From Nocardioides anomalus (GTDB lineage Bacteria > Actinomycetota > Actinomycetes > Propionibacteriales > Nocardioidaceae): a stretch of 64,000 nucleotides of DNA. This document shows positions 26,625 to 36,371 of the stretch, in pieces. The position numbers and the translations under genes are program-made. The number at the start of each line of letters is the position of its first letter. Position 1 is the stretch's first letter. Under the pieces are notes generated by a model. That model worked only from the letters and a program-made list of their open reading frames with translations. It ran no database searches and was not told the DNA's origin. The DNA lies in NCBI RefSeq assembly GCF_011046535.1, contig NZ_CP049257.1, positions 372,001 through 436,000 of the forward strand, read 5' to 3'.

Positions 26625-26995
26625 TGGCGAAGGCTCCGAAGGGCCTCAACCTCAAGAAGGGCGACACCGTCAAGGTGATCGCCGGCCGTGACAAGGGCGC
26701 CGAGGGCAAGGTCATCCAGGTGCTCCGCGAGGAGCAGCGGGTGGTCGTCGAGGGCGTCAACCGCGTCAAGCGCCACACCAAGGTCGTCAACCAGGGCGGT
26801 CGCGCCGGCACCACCGGCGGGATCATCACGGCTGAGGCCCCGATCCACATCTCCAACGTGATGCTGGTCGACGGCAAGGGCGTCACCCGGGTCGGCTTCC
26901 GCCGCGACGAGGTGACCAAGCGCCGGCCCGACGGCTCGACGTACGCCGCCGAGCGCAGCGTCCGCGTTTCCCGCAAGACCGGCAAGGACATCTGA
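26624..26995 (+). CDS. rplX: 50S ribosomal protein L24
   Basis: 123 residues. KOW motif [20 protein letters not shown] near the start, [14 protein letters not shown] in the middle. Initiates 50S assembly. ATG 26624 overlaps the rplN TGA by one base; a GTG three bases earlier is less likely. Confidence 0.96.
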   Translation: MAKAPKGLNLKKGDTVKVIAGRDKGAEGKVIQVLREEQRVVVEGVNRVKRHTKVVNQGGRAGTTGGIITAEAPIHISNVMLVDGKGVTRVGFRRDEVTKRRPDGSTYAAERSVRVSRKTGKDI

Positions 26996-27609
26996 TGACC
27001 GAGACTGTTGACGAGACCACCGAGGCCCCGGCGCGCCCGGCGCGCCCGGCGTCGTCGGCTCCGGAGACCCCGCGCCTCAAGGTGCGCTACCGCGAGGAGA
27101 TCCTCCCGGCGCTGCGCCAGGAGTTCGACATCGCGAACGTGATGCAGGTCCCCGGCCTGGTCAAGATCGTGGTCAACATGGGCGTGGGCGAGGCCGCTCG
27201 CGACTCCAAGCTGATCGAGGGCGCCGTCAAGGACCTCACCGCGATCACCGGCCAGAAGCCGCTGGTGACCAAGGCCCGCAAGTCCATCGCGCAGTTCAAG
27301 CTGCGCGAGGGCATGCCGATCGGCGCGCACACCACGCTGCGCGGCGACCGGATGTGGGAGTTCCTGGACCGCCTGCTGTCGCTGGCGCTGCCCCGCATCC
27401 GCGACTTCCGTGGCCTCTCGCCGCGGCAGTTCGACGGCCAGGGCAACTACACCTTCGGTCTGACCGAGCAGGTCATGTTCCACGAGATCGACCAGGACCG
27501 GATCGACCGCAGCCGCGGCATGGACATCACGATCGTGACCACGGCGACCACCGACGACCAGGGCCGGGCGCTCCTCAAGCACCTCGGTTTCCCCTTCCAG
27601 GAGCGCTGA
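26995..27609 (+). CDS. rplE: 50S ribosomal protein L5
   Basis: 204 residues, including a Pro/Ala/Thr-rich N-terminal extension of about 25 residues before the usual [18 protein letters not shown]. Binds 5S rRNA and contacts P-site tRNA through the loop around [18 protein letters not shown]. Starts with an ATG overlapping the rplX stop. Confidence 0.97.
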
Positions 27610-27616
27610 GGACGAC

Positions 27617-27802
27617 ATGGCGAAGACTGCACTCAAGGTCAAGGCGGCCCGCAAGCCCAAGTTCGCGGTCCGCGGCTACACCCGCTGCCAGCGCTGCGGC
27701 CGGCCCAAGGCCGTCTACCGCAAGTTCGGCCTGTGCCGGATCTGCCTGCGCGAGATGGCCCACCGCGGCGAGCTGCCCGGCGTGACCAAGTCGAGCTGGT
27801 AG
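27617..27802 (+). CDS. rpsN: 30S ribosomal protein S14, zinc-binding short form
   Basis: 61 residues, the type Z form, with two zinc pairs CQRC (about 24-27) and CRIC (about 40-43). Normal position between rplE and rpsH. The zinc-free longer paralogue used under zinc starvation is not in this window. Confidence 0.97.
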
Positions 27803-27878
27803 AGCAACCACACCCACCACCGTCAGAGGTCCGGTGCACGCAGCCCCGGAAACCAGGCGAGAAGGAACACCACACACC

Positions 27879-28286
27879 ATGACGATGACCGACCCGATCG
27901 CAGACATGCTCACCCGTCTGCGCAACGCCAACCAGGCCTACCACGACTCCGTGACGATGCCGCACAGCAAGATCAAGGAGGGTGTCGCCGAGATCCTGCA
28001 GCAGGAGGGCTACATCACCTCCTTCGTCGTGCAGGACCCGGACGAGGGTGAGGTCCAGAAGAAGCTGACCATCACCTTGAAGTACGGCCGCAACCGGGAG
28101 CGCTCGATCGCGGGCGTGCGCCGCATCAGCAAGCCCGGCCTGCGGGTCTACGCCAAGCACACCGGCCTGCCCAAGGTGCTCGGCGGCCTCGGCGTCGCGA
28201 TCATCTCGACCAGCCAGGGCCTGCTGACCGACCGTCAGGCCAACTCGAAGGGCGTGGGTGGGGAAGTCCTCGCCTACGTCTGGTGA
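27879..28286 (+). CDS. rpsH: 30S ribosomal protein S8
   Basis: 135 residues. [18 protein letters not shown] at the start and the conserved C-terminal [23 protein letters not shown] 27879 is chosen because a GAAGGA site lies about 12 bases upstream and relatives start MxMxDPIADM. In E. coli S8 represses the spc operon by binding near rplE. A 76-base gap after rpsN has no structure I can name. Confidence 0.97.
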   Translation: MTMTDPIADMLTRLRNANQAYHDSVTMPHSKIKEGVAEILQQEGYITSFVVQDPDEGEVQKKLTITLKYGRNRERSIAGVRRISKPGLRVYAKHTGLPKVLGGLGVAIISTSQGLLTDRQANSKGVGGEVLAYVW

Positions 28287-28311
28287 CGAAGAGACCAGGA
28301 GGAAGAACGCA

Positions 28312-28851
28312 ATGTCGCGCATCGGCAAGCTCCCCGTCCCGGTCCCCTCGGGCGTGGACGTGCAGATCGACGGCGCGGTCGTGACCGTCAAGGGCCCCAA
28401 GGGCACCCTGTCGCACACCGTCGCCGCTCCCATCACCGTGGAGAAGGGCGAGGGCGTCCTGGACGTCAAGCGCCCCGACGACGAGCGGGTCAGCAAGTCC
28501 CTGCACGGGCTGACCCGGACCCTCGTCAACAACATGGTCGTCGGCGTCACCGACGGCTACGAGAAGCGCCTCGAGATCGTCGGCGTCGGCTACCGGGTCC
28601 TGTCCAAGGGCCCGACCCAGCTGGAGTTCCAGCTCGGCTACAGCCACCCGATCGTCTTCAACGCTCCCGACGGCATCACCTTCGCGGTCGAGAACCCCAC
28701 GCGCTTCGGCGTGCAGGGCATCGACAAGCAGCTCGTCGGCGAGGTGGCCGCCAACATCCGCAAGCTCCGCAAGCCCGAGCCCTACAAGGGCAAGGGCGTC
28801 CGGTACGCCGGCGAGCACGTCCGACGCAAGGTCGGAAAGGCTGGTAAGTGA
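28312..28851 (+). CDS. rplF: 50S ribosomal protein L6
   Basis: 179 residues. Start [20 protein letters not shown] and the C-terminal signature [20 protein letters not shown]. Located at the base of the L7/L12 stalk near the sarcin-ricin loop. A GGAGGAAG ribosome-binding site precedes ATG 28312. Confidence 0.98.
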   Translation: MSRIGKLPVPVPSGVDVQIDGAVVTVKGPKGTLSHTVAAPITVEKGEGVLDVKRPDDERVSKSLHGLTRTLVNNMVVGVTDGYEKRLEIVGVGYRVLSKGPTQLEFQLGYSHPIVFNAPDGITFAVENPTRFGVQGIDKQLVGEVAANIRKLRKPEPYKGKGVRYAGEHVRRKVGKAGK

Positions 28852-28853
28852 CC

Positions 28854-29237
28854 ATGGCGATCTCCCTCAAGCAGCACAAGCACACCGCGAGTCGGGTGCG
28901 TTCGCGCCTGCGCCGTCAGGCGCGGGGCCGCAAGAAGGTCGCCGGCACCGCCGAGCGTCCGCGCCTGGTCATCACCCGCTCGTCCAAGCACATCACCGCC
29001 CAGGTGGTCGACGACGCGGTCGGCAAGACGCTGGCCTACGCCTCGACCATGGAGGCCGAGCTGCGCTCGACCTCGGCGGACAAGACCGAGAAGGCCAAGC
29101 TGGTCGGCGGCAAGGTCGCCGAGCGGGCCAAGGCCGCGGGCATCGACGGGGTCGTCTTCGACCGCGCCGGCAACCGCTACCACGGCCGCGTGGCCGCGCT
29201 GGCCGACGGCGCCCGCGAGGGTGGGCTGGAGTTCTGA
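28854..29237 (+). CDS. rplR: 50S ribosomal protein L18
   Basis: 127 residues from ATG 28854 ([20 protein letters not shown]). A GTG six bases earlier is in frame and would overlap the rplF stop, so coupling to that GTG is possible. The core [20 protein letters not shown] binds 5S rRNA together with L5. Basic arginine-rich N-terminus is normal. Confidence 0.95.
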   Translation: MAISLKQHKHTASRVRSRLRRQARGRKKVAGTAERPRLVITRSSKHITAQVVDDAVGKTLAYASTMEAELRSTSADKTEKAKLVGGKVAERAKAAGIDGVVFDRAGNRYHGRVAALADGAREGGLEF

Positions 29238-29286
29238 TGTCCCTCTCCAGCACCCACACGACGTACATCGAGATGGAGACCCAGTC

Positions 29287-29907
29287 ATGAGCGGATCCCA
29301 GCGCGGCGGCAACCGCGGCGGCGGCGACCGGCGCGGCGGTCGCGACGACCGTCGCGGCCAGGGCGCCGACAAGAACGCCTACGTCGAGCGCGTGGTCGCG
29401 ATCAACCGCGTCGCCAAGGTCGTCAAGGGCGGTCGCCGCTTCAGCTTCACGGCCCTCGTGGTCGTCGGCGACGGCGACGGCATGGTCGGCGTCGGCTACG
29501 GCAAGGCCAAGGAGGTGCCGGCCGCCATCGCCAAGGGCGTGGAGGAGGCCAAGAAGCACTTCTTCCGCGTGCCGCGCATCCAGGGCACCATCCCGCACCC
29601 CGTCCAGGGTGAGAAGGCCGCCGGCGTGGTCATGCTGCGCCCGGCCGCTCCCGGTACCGGCGTCATCGCCGGTGGCCCGGTGCGTGCGGTGCTCGAGTGC
29701 GCCGGCATCCACGACATCCTGAGCAAGTCGCTCGGGTCGTCGAACCAGATCAACATCGTCCACGCCACCGTCGAGGCGCTCCGCATGCTGGAGCAGCCCG
29801 AGGCCGTCGCGGCCCGTCGTGGCCTCCCGGTCGAGGACGTCGCCCCGGCGGCGCTGCTCAAGGCGCGGGCCGAGCAGCCGGCAGCGACGGCGGAGGTGTC
29901 GTCCTGA
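29287..29907 (+). CDS. rpsE: 30S ribosomal protein S5 with RGG-rich N-terminus
   Basis: 206 residues. The first 30 are Arg-Gly-rich ([20 protein letters not shown]), unlike the short head of E. coli S5; the core follows with [20 protein letters not shown] and the accuracy-related [18 protein letters not shown]. The ATG at 29287 is chosen since the 50-base stretch after rplR is not protein-like. Stop overlaps the rpmD ATG. Confidence 0.97.
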   Translation: MSGSQRGGNRGGGDRRGGRDDRRGQGADKNAYVERVVAINRVAKVVKGGRRFSFTALVVVGDGDGMVGVGYGKAKEVPAAIAKGVEEAKKHFFRVPRIQGTIPHPVQGEKAAGVVMLRPAAPGTGVIAGGPVRAVLECAGIHDILSKSLGSSNQINIVHATVEALRMLEQPEAVAARRGLPVEDVAPAALLKARAEQPAATAEVSS

Positions 29908-30089
29908 TGGCGCAGCTCAAGGTCCAGCAGAAGAAGTCCACCATCGGCTGCAAGGCCAACCAGCGCGAGACGCTGCGCACCCTCGGCCTCAAGCGGATCG
30001 GTGACGTGGTCGTCAAGGAGGACCGCCCGGAGATCCGGGGCATGGTCCACACCGTCCGTCACCTGGTGACGGTCGAGGAGGTCGACTGA
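29907..30089 (+). CDS. rpmD: 50S ribosomal protein L30
   Basis: 60 residues, complete: [20 protein letters not shown] and [20 protein letters not shown] with [14 protein letters not shown]. Its stop is one base before the rplO start codon. Confidence 0.96.
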   Translation: MAQLKVQQKKSTIGCKANQRETLRTLGLKRIGDVVVKEDRPEIRGMVHTVRHLVTVEEVD

Positions 30090-30090
30090 C

Positions 30091-30531
30091 ATGACGCTCA
30101 AGCTCCACCACCTGCGCCCGGCCCCGGGCGCCAAGACCGCCAAGACCCGTGTGGGTCGCGGTGAGGCCTCGAAGGGCAAGACCGCCGGTCGCGGCACCAA
30201 GGGCACCGGCGCGCGCAAGAACACCCCCGCGGGGTTCGAGGGCGGCCAGATGCCGATCCACATGCGGCTGCCGAAGCTGAAGGGCTTCAAGAACCCGTTC
30301 AAGGTGACCTTCCAGGTCGTCAACCTCGACCGGCTCTCCGAGCTGTTCCCCGACGGCGGCACCGTCGACGTCGACACGCTGATCGCCAAGGGCGCGGTCC
30401 GCGACGGGCACCCGGTCAAGGTGCTCGGCCAGGGCGAGGTGTCGGTCAAGGTCGACGTCACCGCCCAGGCGTTCTCGGCGTCCGCCAAGGAGAAGATCGA
30501 GGCCGCAGGCGGAACCGTCACCGTCGCCTGA
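30091..30531 (+). CDS. rplO: 50S ribosomal protein L15
   Basis: 146 residues. N-terminal glycine/lysine-rich extension ([20 protein letters not shown]) that threads into 23S rRNA, then [19 protein letters not shown]. Last ribosomal gene before secY; a 119-base gap with a stem-loop and possible promoter follows. Confidence 0.97.
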   Translation: MTLKLHHLRPAPGAKTAKTRVGRGEASKGKTAGRGTKGTGARKNTPAGFEGGQMPIHMRLPKLKGFKNPFKVTFQVVNLDRLSELFPDGGTVDVDTLIAKGAVRDGHPVKVLGQGEVSVKVDVTAQAFSASAKEKIEAAGGTVTVA

Positions 30532-30541
30532 CCGTTGTGCC

Positions 30542-30568
30542 CCTCGGGTCTCTGTGCGGGACCTGAGG
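30542..30568 (+). terminator. Stem-loop between rplO and secY
   Basis: CCTCGGGTC and GACCTGAGG pair over nine bases (one G-U) around a nine-base loop. It could be a partial terminator or processing site that lowers secY expression relative to the ribosomal genes. Confidence 0.4.
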
Positions 30569-30579
30569 ACCCGCTGGGT

Positions 30580-30585
30580 TAGGCT
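30580..30585 (+). promoter_or_regulatory. Possible -10 box of a secY promoter (TAGGCT)
   Basis: TAGGCT lies 65 bases before the secY GTG, just after the stem-loop. The -35 region is not recognisable, so this is tentative. Actinobacteria often have a separate secY-adk-map promoter here. Confidence 0.3.
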
Positions 30586-30650
30586 GCCGTGGTGCTCCGG
30601 CCGCGTCTCGCGGTCGGAGCCACTGGCTGAACAGGAACAGAGGTAGACCC

Positions 30651-31946
30651 GTGCTGACCGCGTTCGCGAACGCCTTCCGGACACCGGACCTGCGGCGCAA
30701 GCTGTTGTTCGTCCTGGGGATCATCGTGGTCTTCCGGGCCGGGTCGCAGATCCCCGCTCCGGGTGTGGACGTGGCCAACGTCCAGTCGTGCATCAACGAC
30801 ATCGACAACCAGGGCATCTACAACCTGATCAACCTGTTCTCCGGCGGCGCGCTGCTCCAGCTGACGATCTTCGCGCTGGGGATCATGCCCTACATCACGG
30901 CGAGCATCATCCTGCAGCTGCTGGTGGTCGTGATCCCGCGCCTGGAGGCCCTCAAGAAGGAGGGCCAGTCCGGCCAGACCAAGATCACGCAGTACACCCG
31001 CTACCTCACGCTGGGCCTGGCGCTGCTCCAGGCGACCGGCATCGTGGCGCTGGCCCGCTCGGGCAACCTGCTCCAGGGCTGCCAGTCGCCGCTCCTGGTC
31101 GACAACGGCACCCAGACCTTCCTGGTCATGGTCATCACCATGACCGCCGGAACCGCCGTCATCATGTGGCTCGGCGAGCTCATCACCGAGCGCGGCGTGG
31201 GCAACGGCATGTCGATCCTGATCTTCACGCAGGTCATCGCCACCTTCCCGACCACCATGTGGCAGGTCGGTCAGCAGAAGGGCTGGTGGACCTTCACCCT
31301 CGTGCTGGCCATCGGTCTGGTCATCGTGGCCGCGGTCATCTTCATCGAGCAGGCCCAGCGCCGCATCCCGGTGCAGTACGCCCGCCGGATGGTCGGTCGC
31401 AAGATGTTCGGCGGCAGCTCGACCTACATCCCGCTCAAGGTGAACCAGGCCGGCGTCATCCCGGTCATCTTCGCCTCCTCGCTGCTCTACCTGCCGGCCA
31501 TGGCCGCGCAGTTCAACCAGACCAGCGACACCGCGTGGGTGCGCTTCATCAACAACTACCTCGTGCGCGGCAACCACCCGCTGTACATGCTCACGTTCTT
31601 CCTGCTCATCGTCTTCTTCACCTACTTCTACGTCTCGATCACCTTCAACCCGCAAGAGGTGGCCGACAACATGAAGAAGTACGGCGGCTTCATCCCCGGG
31701 ATCCGGGCGGGCAAGCCGACCGAGGACTACCTGTCCTACGTCCTGTCCCGCATCACGCTGCCGGGCGCGCTGTACCTCGGTCTGATCGCCCTGATCCCGC
31801 TGATCGCCCTCGTGCTGGTCAACGCGAACCAGAACTTCCCGTTCGGTGGCACGTCCATCCTCATCATGGTCGGCGTCGCCCTGGACACCGTGAAGCAGAT
31901 CGAGAGCCAGCTCCAGCAGCGCAACTACGAAGGATTCCTGCGCTGA
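30651..31946 (+). CDS. secY: Protein translocase subunit SecY
   Basis: 431 residues, ten membrane helices. Family motifs include [34 protein letters not shown] (plug and helix 2 region) and [20 protein letters not shown]. Forms the channel of the Sec translocon with SecE and SecG. GTG 30651 with AGGAACAGAGG upstream. Followed two bases later by adk. Confidence 0.98.
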   Translation: MLTAFANAFRTPDLRRKLLFVLGIIVVFRAGSQIPAPGVDVANVQSCINDIDNQGIYNLINLFSGGALLQLTIFALGIMPYITASIILQLLVVVIPRLEALKKEGQSGQTKITQYTRYLTLGLALLQATGIVALARSGNLLQGCQSPLLVDNGTQTFLVMVITMTAGTAVIMWLGELITERGVGNGMSILIFTQVIATFPTTMWQVGQQKGWWTFTLVLAIGLVIVAAVIFIEQAQRRIPVQYARRMVGRKMFGGSSTYIPLKVNQAGVIPVIFASSLLYLPAMAAQFNQTSDTAWVRFINNYLVRGNHPLYMLTFFLLIVFFTYFYVSITFNPQEVADNMKKYGGFIPGIRAGKPTEDYLSYVLSRITLPGALYLGLIALIPLIALVLVNANQNFPFGGTSILIMVGVALDTVKQIESQLQQRNYEGFLR

Positions 31947-31947
31947 G

Positions 31948-32523
31948 ATGCGTCTGCTGATCATGGGCCCGCCTGGAGCGGGCAAGGGGACCCAGGCCAA
32001 GTTCATCGCCGAGCACTTCAAGATCCCGGCGATCTCGACCGGCGACATCTTCCGGGCCAACGTCTCCCAGGGCACGCCCCTGGGTGTCGAGGCCAAGTCC
32101 TACATGGACAAGGGCGAGTACGTCCCGGACGAGGTCACCAACCGGATGGTCCGCGACCGGATCGACGAGCCCGACGCGGTCAACGGCTTCCTGCTCGACG
32201 GCTACCCCCGCACGCTCTCCCAGGTGGACGAGCTCGACGGGATGATCGCCTTCACCGGTCACCGCCTCGACGCGGTCGTCGTGCTCGCCTGCGACCAGGA
32301 CGAGATCGTGGAGCGACTGCTCCAGCGCGCCCAGGTCGAGGGTCGCGCCGACGACACCGAGGACGTGGTGCGCCGCCGCCAGGAGGTGTACGCCGCGGAG
32401 ACCGCGCCGCTCATCGACATCTACCGTGAGCGCGGGCTGCTCATCGAGGTCGACGGCATGGGTGAGGTCGCCGAGGTCACCCAGCGGATCTTCGACGCGC
32501 TGGACGTCGTCCCCGAGTCCTAG
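31948..32523 (+). CDS. adk: Adenylate kinase
   Basis: 191 residues. P-loop [10 protein letters not shown] at about 7-16, ISTGDIFR, the NMP site with [10 protein letters not shown] and a short LID without zinc cysteines, so it is the short-LID form. Converts ATP and AMP to two ADP. Its place between secY and map is the conserved spc order. Confidence 0.98.
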   Translation: MRLLIMGPPGAGKGTQAKFIAEHFKIPAISTGDIFRANVSQGTPLGVEAKSYMDKGEYVPDEVTNRMVRDRIDEPDAVNGFLLDGYPRTLSQVDELDGMIAFTGHRLDAVVVLACDQDEIVERLLQRAQVEGRADDTEDVVRRRQEVYAAETAPLIDIYRERGLLIEVDGMGEVAEVTQRIFDALDVVPES

Positions 32524-32542
32524 GCCGTCCGGTGAGCCTCTG

Positions 32543-33361
32543 ATGGGCTGGAAGGACCGCGGCGTCGAGATCAAGACGCCCGAGCAGGTCGACCTGATGC
32601 GCCGGGCCGGCCTGGTGGTCGGGCGCACCCTCGAGGTGCTGCGCGGCGCGGTGCGCCCCGGGGTCACCACCCGCGAGCTCGACGCGATCGCCGAGGACGC
32701 CATCCGCTCGGCCGGCGCGTCACCGTCGTTCCTGGGCTACCAGGGCTTCCCGGCCTCGATCTGCGCCTCGGTCAACGACGAGGTGGTGCACGGGATCCCC
32801 GGCGACCGCGAGCTGCGCGAGGGCGACCTGGTCTCCCTCGACTGCGGTGCCATCGTCGACGGCTGGCACGGCGACGCCGCCATCACCGTGCCGGTCGGTC
32901 CGGTCCCCACCGAGCTCACCGCGCTCATCGCCGACACCGAGGCCGCCCTGTGGGCGGGCATCGCCGCCGTCCGCGACGGCGGCCGGGTCGGCGACGTCTC
33001 CGCCGCCGTCGAGGGCTCACTGCGCGCCGCGGGCGACTACGGCGTGCTCGAGGACTACACCGGTCACGGCATCGGCACCGCCATGCACCAGCCGCCCGAC
33101 GTGCCCAACACCGGCCGACCCGGCCGCGGCGCCCGCCTCGTCCCGGGCATCGCCCTGGCCGTGGAGCCCATGGTCACCCTGGGCACCCACGAGACCGTCC
33201 TGCTCGACGACGACTGGACCGTCGTCACCGCCGACGGCTCCTGGGCCGCGCACTGCGAGCACACCTTCGCCCTGACCGAGGACGGCGTCTGGGTGCTCAC
33301 CGCGCTCGACGGCGGCGAGGCCGCGCTCACCGCGCTCGGCGTGCCGTACGGCGGGCGCTGA
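32543..33361 (+). CDS. map: Methionine aminopeptidase, type I
   Basis: 272 residues. Metal ligands are visible: Asp in SLDCGAIVDGWHGDAAITV (two), His in GHGIGTAMHQPP, Glu in VEPMVTLG and Glu in HCEHTFALTEDG. Removes initiator methionine from new proteins. ATG 32543 is preceded by GGTGAGCC. The stop TGA lies inside a repeat element that also ends the convergent TetR gene. Unlike in many actinobacteria infA does not follow; 10.6 kb of other genes intervene. Confidence 0.97.
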   Translation: MGWKDRGVEIKTPEQVDLMRRAGLVVGRTLEVLRGAVRPGVTTRELDAIAEDAIRSAGASPSFLGYQGFPASICASVNDEVVHGIPGDRELREGDLVSLDCGAIVDGWHGDAAITVPVGPVPTELTALIADTEAALWAGIAAVRDGGRVGDVSAAVEGSLRAAGDYGVLEDYTGHGIGTAMHQPPDVPNTGRPGRGARLVPGIALAVEPMVTLGTHETVLLDDDWTVVTADGSWAAHCEHTFALTEDGVWVLTALDGGEAALTALGVPYGGR

Positions 33362-33380
33362 GTTGGTCAACACCCCCTAG
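33356..33380. repeat. Dispersed 25-bp repeat covering two convergent stop codons
   Basis: Starts CGCTGAGTTGGTCAAC and ends CCCTAG; 21 of 25 bases match the right arm of the element at 12431-12455. It includes the map stop TGA (33359-33361) and, on the minus strand, the TetR stop TAG (33379-33377). Alone it cannot form the full nested hairpin of the first copy. Confidence 0.6.
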
Positions 33381-33952
33381 GCGCCGACCATCCGCACGGC
33401 CAGGTCGACGTACGACGCCGCGAGGGTCTGCGGGGTCCAGCGGCCGCCGGGTCGGTACCACCGCGCGATGTCGATCCCGAGGGACTCCAGGGCCACCGCG
33501 GCGGTGCGCGTGTCGACGGCGGTGAACGGGGCCAGCCCCGCGCGCAGCACCTCGTCGATGTCGCGGCGCACGGCCTCCACCTCTAGACGGTGGTCCTCGG
33601 CGAGGGCGGCCAGCTCGTAGTTGATGACCCGGGCCAGCGTCGCCCGCTCGGCGTGGAAGGCGACGTAGGCGGACACCAGGGCCCGCAGTCGCTGCCGGGC
33701 GTCGTCGTGGCCGGCCACGGACTCGCGCACCCGGCCCAGGACCTCCCGGTGCCCGGCCAGGGAGATCTCGTGGAGGACCTGCTCCTTGCTCGCGTAGTGC
33801 ACGTAGAGCGCGGCGGGGGAGAGCCCGCAGGCGGTGGCGATCTCGCGGGTCGAGGTGCCGTGGAAGCCGCGCTCGGCGAAGGCGGCCAGGGCCGCGTCGC
33901 GGATCCGGGCACGGGTCGCGTCCGCCTGCTCGGCCCGGCTGGTGCGCGGCAC
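33377..33952 (-). CDS. TetR family regulator of the adjacent acyl-CoA dehydrogenase
   Basis: 191 residues. Helix-turn-helix ARIRDAALAAFAERGFHGTS with TREIATACGLSPAALYVHYASKE at about residues 14-58; the C-terminal ligand domain is helical with WYRPGGRWTPQTLAASYVDLAV, typical of the fatty-acid-metabolism TetR group. GTG 33952 is chosen because helix 1 follows normally and TATCGT lies six bases upstream; the open frame extends further but is not protein-like. A 24-bp palindrome lies in the gap to the divergent acyl-CoA dehydrogenase gene. Confidence 0.9.
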   Translation of the reverse strand: MPRTSRAEQADATRARIRDAALAAFAERGFHGTSTREIATACGLSPAALYVHYASKEQVLHEISLAGHREVLGRVRESVAGHDDARQRLRALVSAYVAFHAERATLARVINYELAALAEDHRLEVEAVRRDIDEVLRAGLAPFTAVDTRTAAVALESLGIDIARWYRPGGRWTPQTLAASYVDLAVRMVGA

Positions 33953-33958
33953 GGGGCG

Positions 33959-33964
33959 ACGATA
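33959..33964 (-). promoter_or_regulatory. -10 box of a leaderless promoter (TATCGT)
   Basis: On the minus strand TATCGT ends six bases before GTG 33952 and borders the operator palindrome, so repressor binding would block it. Confidence 0.5.
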
Positions 33965-33967
33965 GCA

Positions 33968-33991
33968 TTCAGTAAGCGATCGCTCAGTGAA
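33968..33991. promoter_or_regulatory. 24-bp imperfect palindrome, probable TetR operator
   Basis: TTCA-T-AGCGATCGCT-A-TGAA with two mismatched symmetric pairs (centre AGCGATCGCT). It lies between the divergent tetR and acyl-CoA dehydrogenase starts and can control both. Confidence 0.65.
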
Positions 33992-34004
33992 AGGTGTCGT
34001 GCCC

Positions 34005-35177
34005 GTGGAGCAGCAGGAGCTGGACGCGCTGGTGGCGCGGACCGAGGAGTTCGTGCGGCGCGAGGTGCTGCCGCTCGACGACGAGCACGACGGGGACGTG
34101 GAGGCGGCCGGCGGCGACGCGCTGCGCACCCGCCTGCAGGCGGCAGCAGCAGCTGAGGGGCTGCTGACGCCGCACGGCCCGGTGGAGTACGGCGGGCTCG
34201 GCCTCTCGATGACCGAGCGGGCGCCGGTCTTCGAGGCGGCGGGCCGCTCGCTGTTCGGCCCGGCGGCGCTCAACATCAACGCCCCGGACGAGGGCAACCA
34301 CCACCTGCTCGCGCACGTGGCCACCGAGGCCCAGCGCGAGCGCTACCTGCGCCCGCTCGTCAGCGGCCGGCACCGCTCGGCCTTCGCGATGACCGAGCCG
34401 TCGCCCGGTGCGGGCGCCGATCCCGGCGCCCTGGCCACGCGCGCCGAGCCGGTCGACGGCGGCTGGCGGATCAACGGCCGCAAGGCCTTCATCACCGGCG
34501 CGGACGGCGCGGACACCTTCATCATCATGGCTCGCACCAGCGGCGAGCCGGGGGAGTCGGGCGGCGCCACCATGTTCCTGACCCCGGGCGACGTCGAGGG
34601 GCTCGTCGTCGAGCGCCACCTGCGGACCATGGACCGCTCGATGATCGGCGGCCACTGCGTCGTCACCTTCACCGACGTCTTCGTGCCGGAGGACGACGTC
34701 CTCGGCGCGGTCGACGAGGGCTTCCGCTACGCCCAGGTCCGACTCGGCCCCGCCCGGATGACCCACGTGATGCGCTGGACCGGGGCGGCGCAGCGCGCGC
34801 ACGAGACCGCGGTGCGCTACGCCGCGGACCGGCAGGCCTTCGGCGGCCGGCTGGCCGACCTCGGGATGGCCCAGCAGCTCATCGCCGACAACGAGATCGA
34901 CCTGGCCGCCACCCGCGCTCTGCTGCGCGAGGCCTGCGCCGAGCTCGACGCCGGCGGCCGCGCGTCCAAGGCCACCTCGATCGCCAAGACCTTCGCGGCC
35001 GAGGCGCTGTGCCGCGTCGCCGACCGCTCGGTCCAGCTCTGCGGCGGCCTCGGGGTGGCCGCCGACCTGCCGGTGGCCAAGATCGCCCGCGAGCTGCGCC
35101 CGTTCCGGATCTACGACGGCCCCTCGGAGGTGCACCGCTGGTCGCTCGCCCGCCGGGCCGTGCGCGAGCTGACGTGA
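34005..35177 (+). CDS. Acyl-CoA dehydrogenase family protein
   Basis: About 390 residues from GTG 34005; in-frame GTGs at 33999 and 33987 are alternatives, the latter inside the operator. FAD/substrate motifs include FAMTEPSPGAGADPGALATRA, WRINGRKAFITGADGAD and the helical C-terminus with QLCGGLGVAADLPVAKIAREL. The end reads RIYDGPSEVHRWSLARRAVRE, where the usual catalytic Glu position of short-chain enzymes (YEGT) is DGPS, so its chain-length class is unclear. Coupled by GTGA to a phosphotransferase gene, forming an ACAD10/11-like pair. Confidence 0.92.
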   Translation: MEQQELDALVARTEEFVRREVLPLDDEHDGDVEAAGGDALRTRLQAAAAAEGLLTPHGPVEYGGLGLSMTERAPVFEAAGRSLFGPAALNINAPDEGNHHLLAHVATEAQRERYLRPLVSGRHRSAFAMTEPSPGAGADPGALATRAEPVDGGWRINGRKAFITGADGADTFIIMARTSGEPGESGGATMFLTPGDVEGLVVERHLRTMDRSMIGGHCVVTFTDVFVPEDDVLGAVDEGFRYAQVRLGPARMTHVMRWTGAAQRAHETAVRYAADRQAFGGRLADLGMAQQLIADNEIDLAATRALLREACAELDAGGRASKATSIAKTFAAEALCRVADRSVQLCGGLGVAADLPVAKIARELRPFRIYDGPSEVHRWSLARRAVRELT

Positions 35178-36196
35178 CCGCGCTCTCCAGCGCGGAGCTG
35201 GCCGGCGTCGCCCAGGCCATGGCCGGGGCCGGCGAGGAGCCGGCCGGACCGCTGCGCGCCGAGCTGATCGCCGGGGGTCGCTCCAACCTGACCTTCGGGA
35301 TGTCCGACGGCGTCCGGGACTGGGTGCTGCGGACCCCGCCCCGCACCGGGCGCACCCCGTCGGCCCACGACGTGGTGCGCGAGCTGCGCATCGTCGCCGG
35401 GCTGGCCGGCTCCGGCGTACCGGTGCCGCGGGCGGTGGTCGCGGTCGAGGACGAGACCCTCCTGGGCGGGCCGTTCGCGGTCACCGCGCGGGTGCGCGGC
35501 CGGACCGTGCAGAGCCGCGACGACCTCGACCGGCTGGACGACGCCACCGTCGCCGCCGTTGTCGACCGGCTGCTGGAGACCCTGGTCCGCCTGCACCACG
35601 TCGACCTGGAGGCCGCCGGCCTGGCCGGCCTCGGCCGCGCGGATGCCTACGCCGAGCGCCAGCTGCGCCGCTGGTCCGGTCAGTGGGAGATCGTCGGCAC
35701 CGCCGAGCACGAGGCGCTGGCCCGCGAGGTCGTCGACGGCCTGCGCGCCGCCGTGCCGCCCCAGCACGCCGTCGCGCTCCTGCACGGCGACTACCGCATC
35801 GACAACACCCTGCTCGACCTGGACGGACCCGAGCCGGTGGTCACCGCCGTCCTCGACTGGGAGCTGTCCGCGCTCGGCGACCCGGTGGCCGACGTCGCGG
35901 TGATGTGCGCCTACCGCGAGCCGGCCTTCGACCTGGTCGTCGGTGTGCCGGGGGCCTGGACCAGCGACCGGCTCCCGCCGCCGGCCGACCTCGCCGCGGC
36001 GTACGAGGCCGCCGGCGGCGTCCCCCTGCGTGACTGGGAGACGCACCGGGCCCTGGCCTGCCTCAAGATCGCCGTCATCGCGGCCGGCATCGACCACCGC
36101 GCCCGCGCGGGCAGCGGGTCCGGCCCCGGGTTCGACACCGCCGGCGAGGCCGTCGGGCCGTTCCTCGAGCTGGCTCGGGACGCGCTCGGCCGCTGA
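35174..36196 (+). CDS. Phosphotransferase (APH) family protein, ACAD10-like
   Basis: 340 residues of protein-kinase-like fold: LIAGGRSNLTFGMSDGVRDW with WVLRTPP (ATP-binding N-lobe), catalytic LLHGDYRIDNTLLD and metal motif VLDWELSALGDPVADVA. In ACAD10/ACAD11 the same kinase domain phosphorylates 4-hydroxy fatty acyl-CoA before elimination by the dehydrogenase domain; the gene overlap with the dehydrogenase here suggests the same two-step chemistry (inference). Confidence 0.9.
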   Translation: MTALSSAELAGVAQAMAGAGEEPAGPLRAELIAGGRSNLTFGMSDGVRDWVLRTPPRTGRTPSAHDVVRELRIVAGLAGSGVPVPRAVVAVEDETLLGGPFAVTARVRGRTVQSRDDLDRLDDATVAAVVDRLLETLVRLHHVDLEAAGLAGLGRADAYAERQLRRWSGQWEIVGTAEHEALAREVVDGLRAAVPPQHAVALLHGDYRIDNTLLDLDGPEPVVTAVLDWELSALGDPVADVAVMCAYREPAFDLVVGVPGAWTSDRLPPPADLAAAYEAAGGVPLRDWETHRALACLKIAVIAAGIDHRARAGSGSGPGFDTAGEAVGPFLELARDALGR

Positions 36197-36295
36197 CCCG
36201 CGACGGCGGCGGCGCCCCTCTTTCCAGAGGTGGGGTCTAGACCACCGCGCCCTCTTCGTGCCACCCCGGAACATCCCTCCTCGGGTCGCGGTTCG

Positions 36296-36324
36296 GGATG
36301 AAACGAAACGGTTTCGTTTCATCC
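36296..36324. promoter_or_regulatory. 29-bp perfect palindrome, probable TetR operator
   Basis: Fourteen-base arms (GGATGAAACGAAAC and its complement) around one G. It is 48 bases before the next TetR gene. Within each arm GAAAC is repeated at a five-base step (TGAAACGAAAC), so two dimers might bind. Confidence 0.75.
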
Positions 36325-36371
36325 GTGACGACCGTCACACCGGACCACCAGAGCAGGGAGCACCACCCCGC

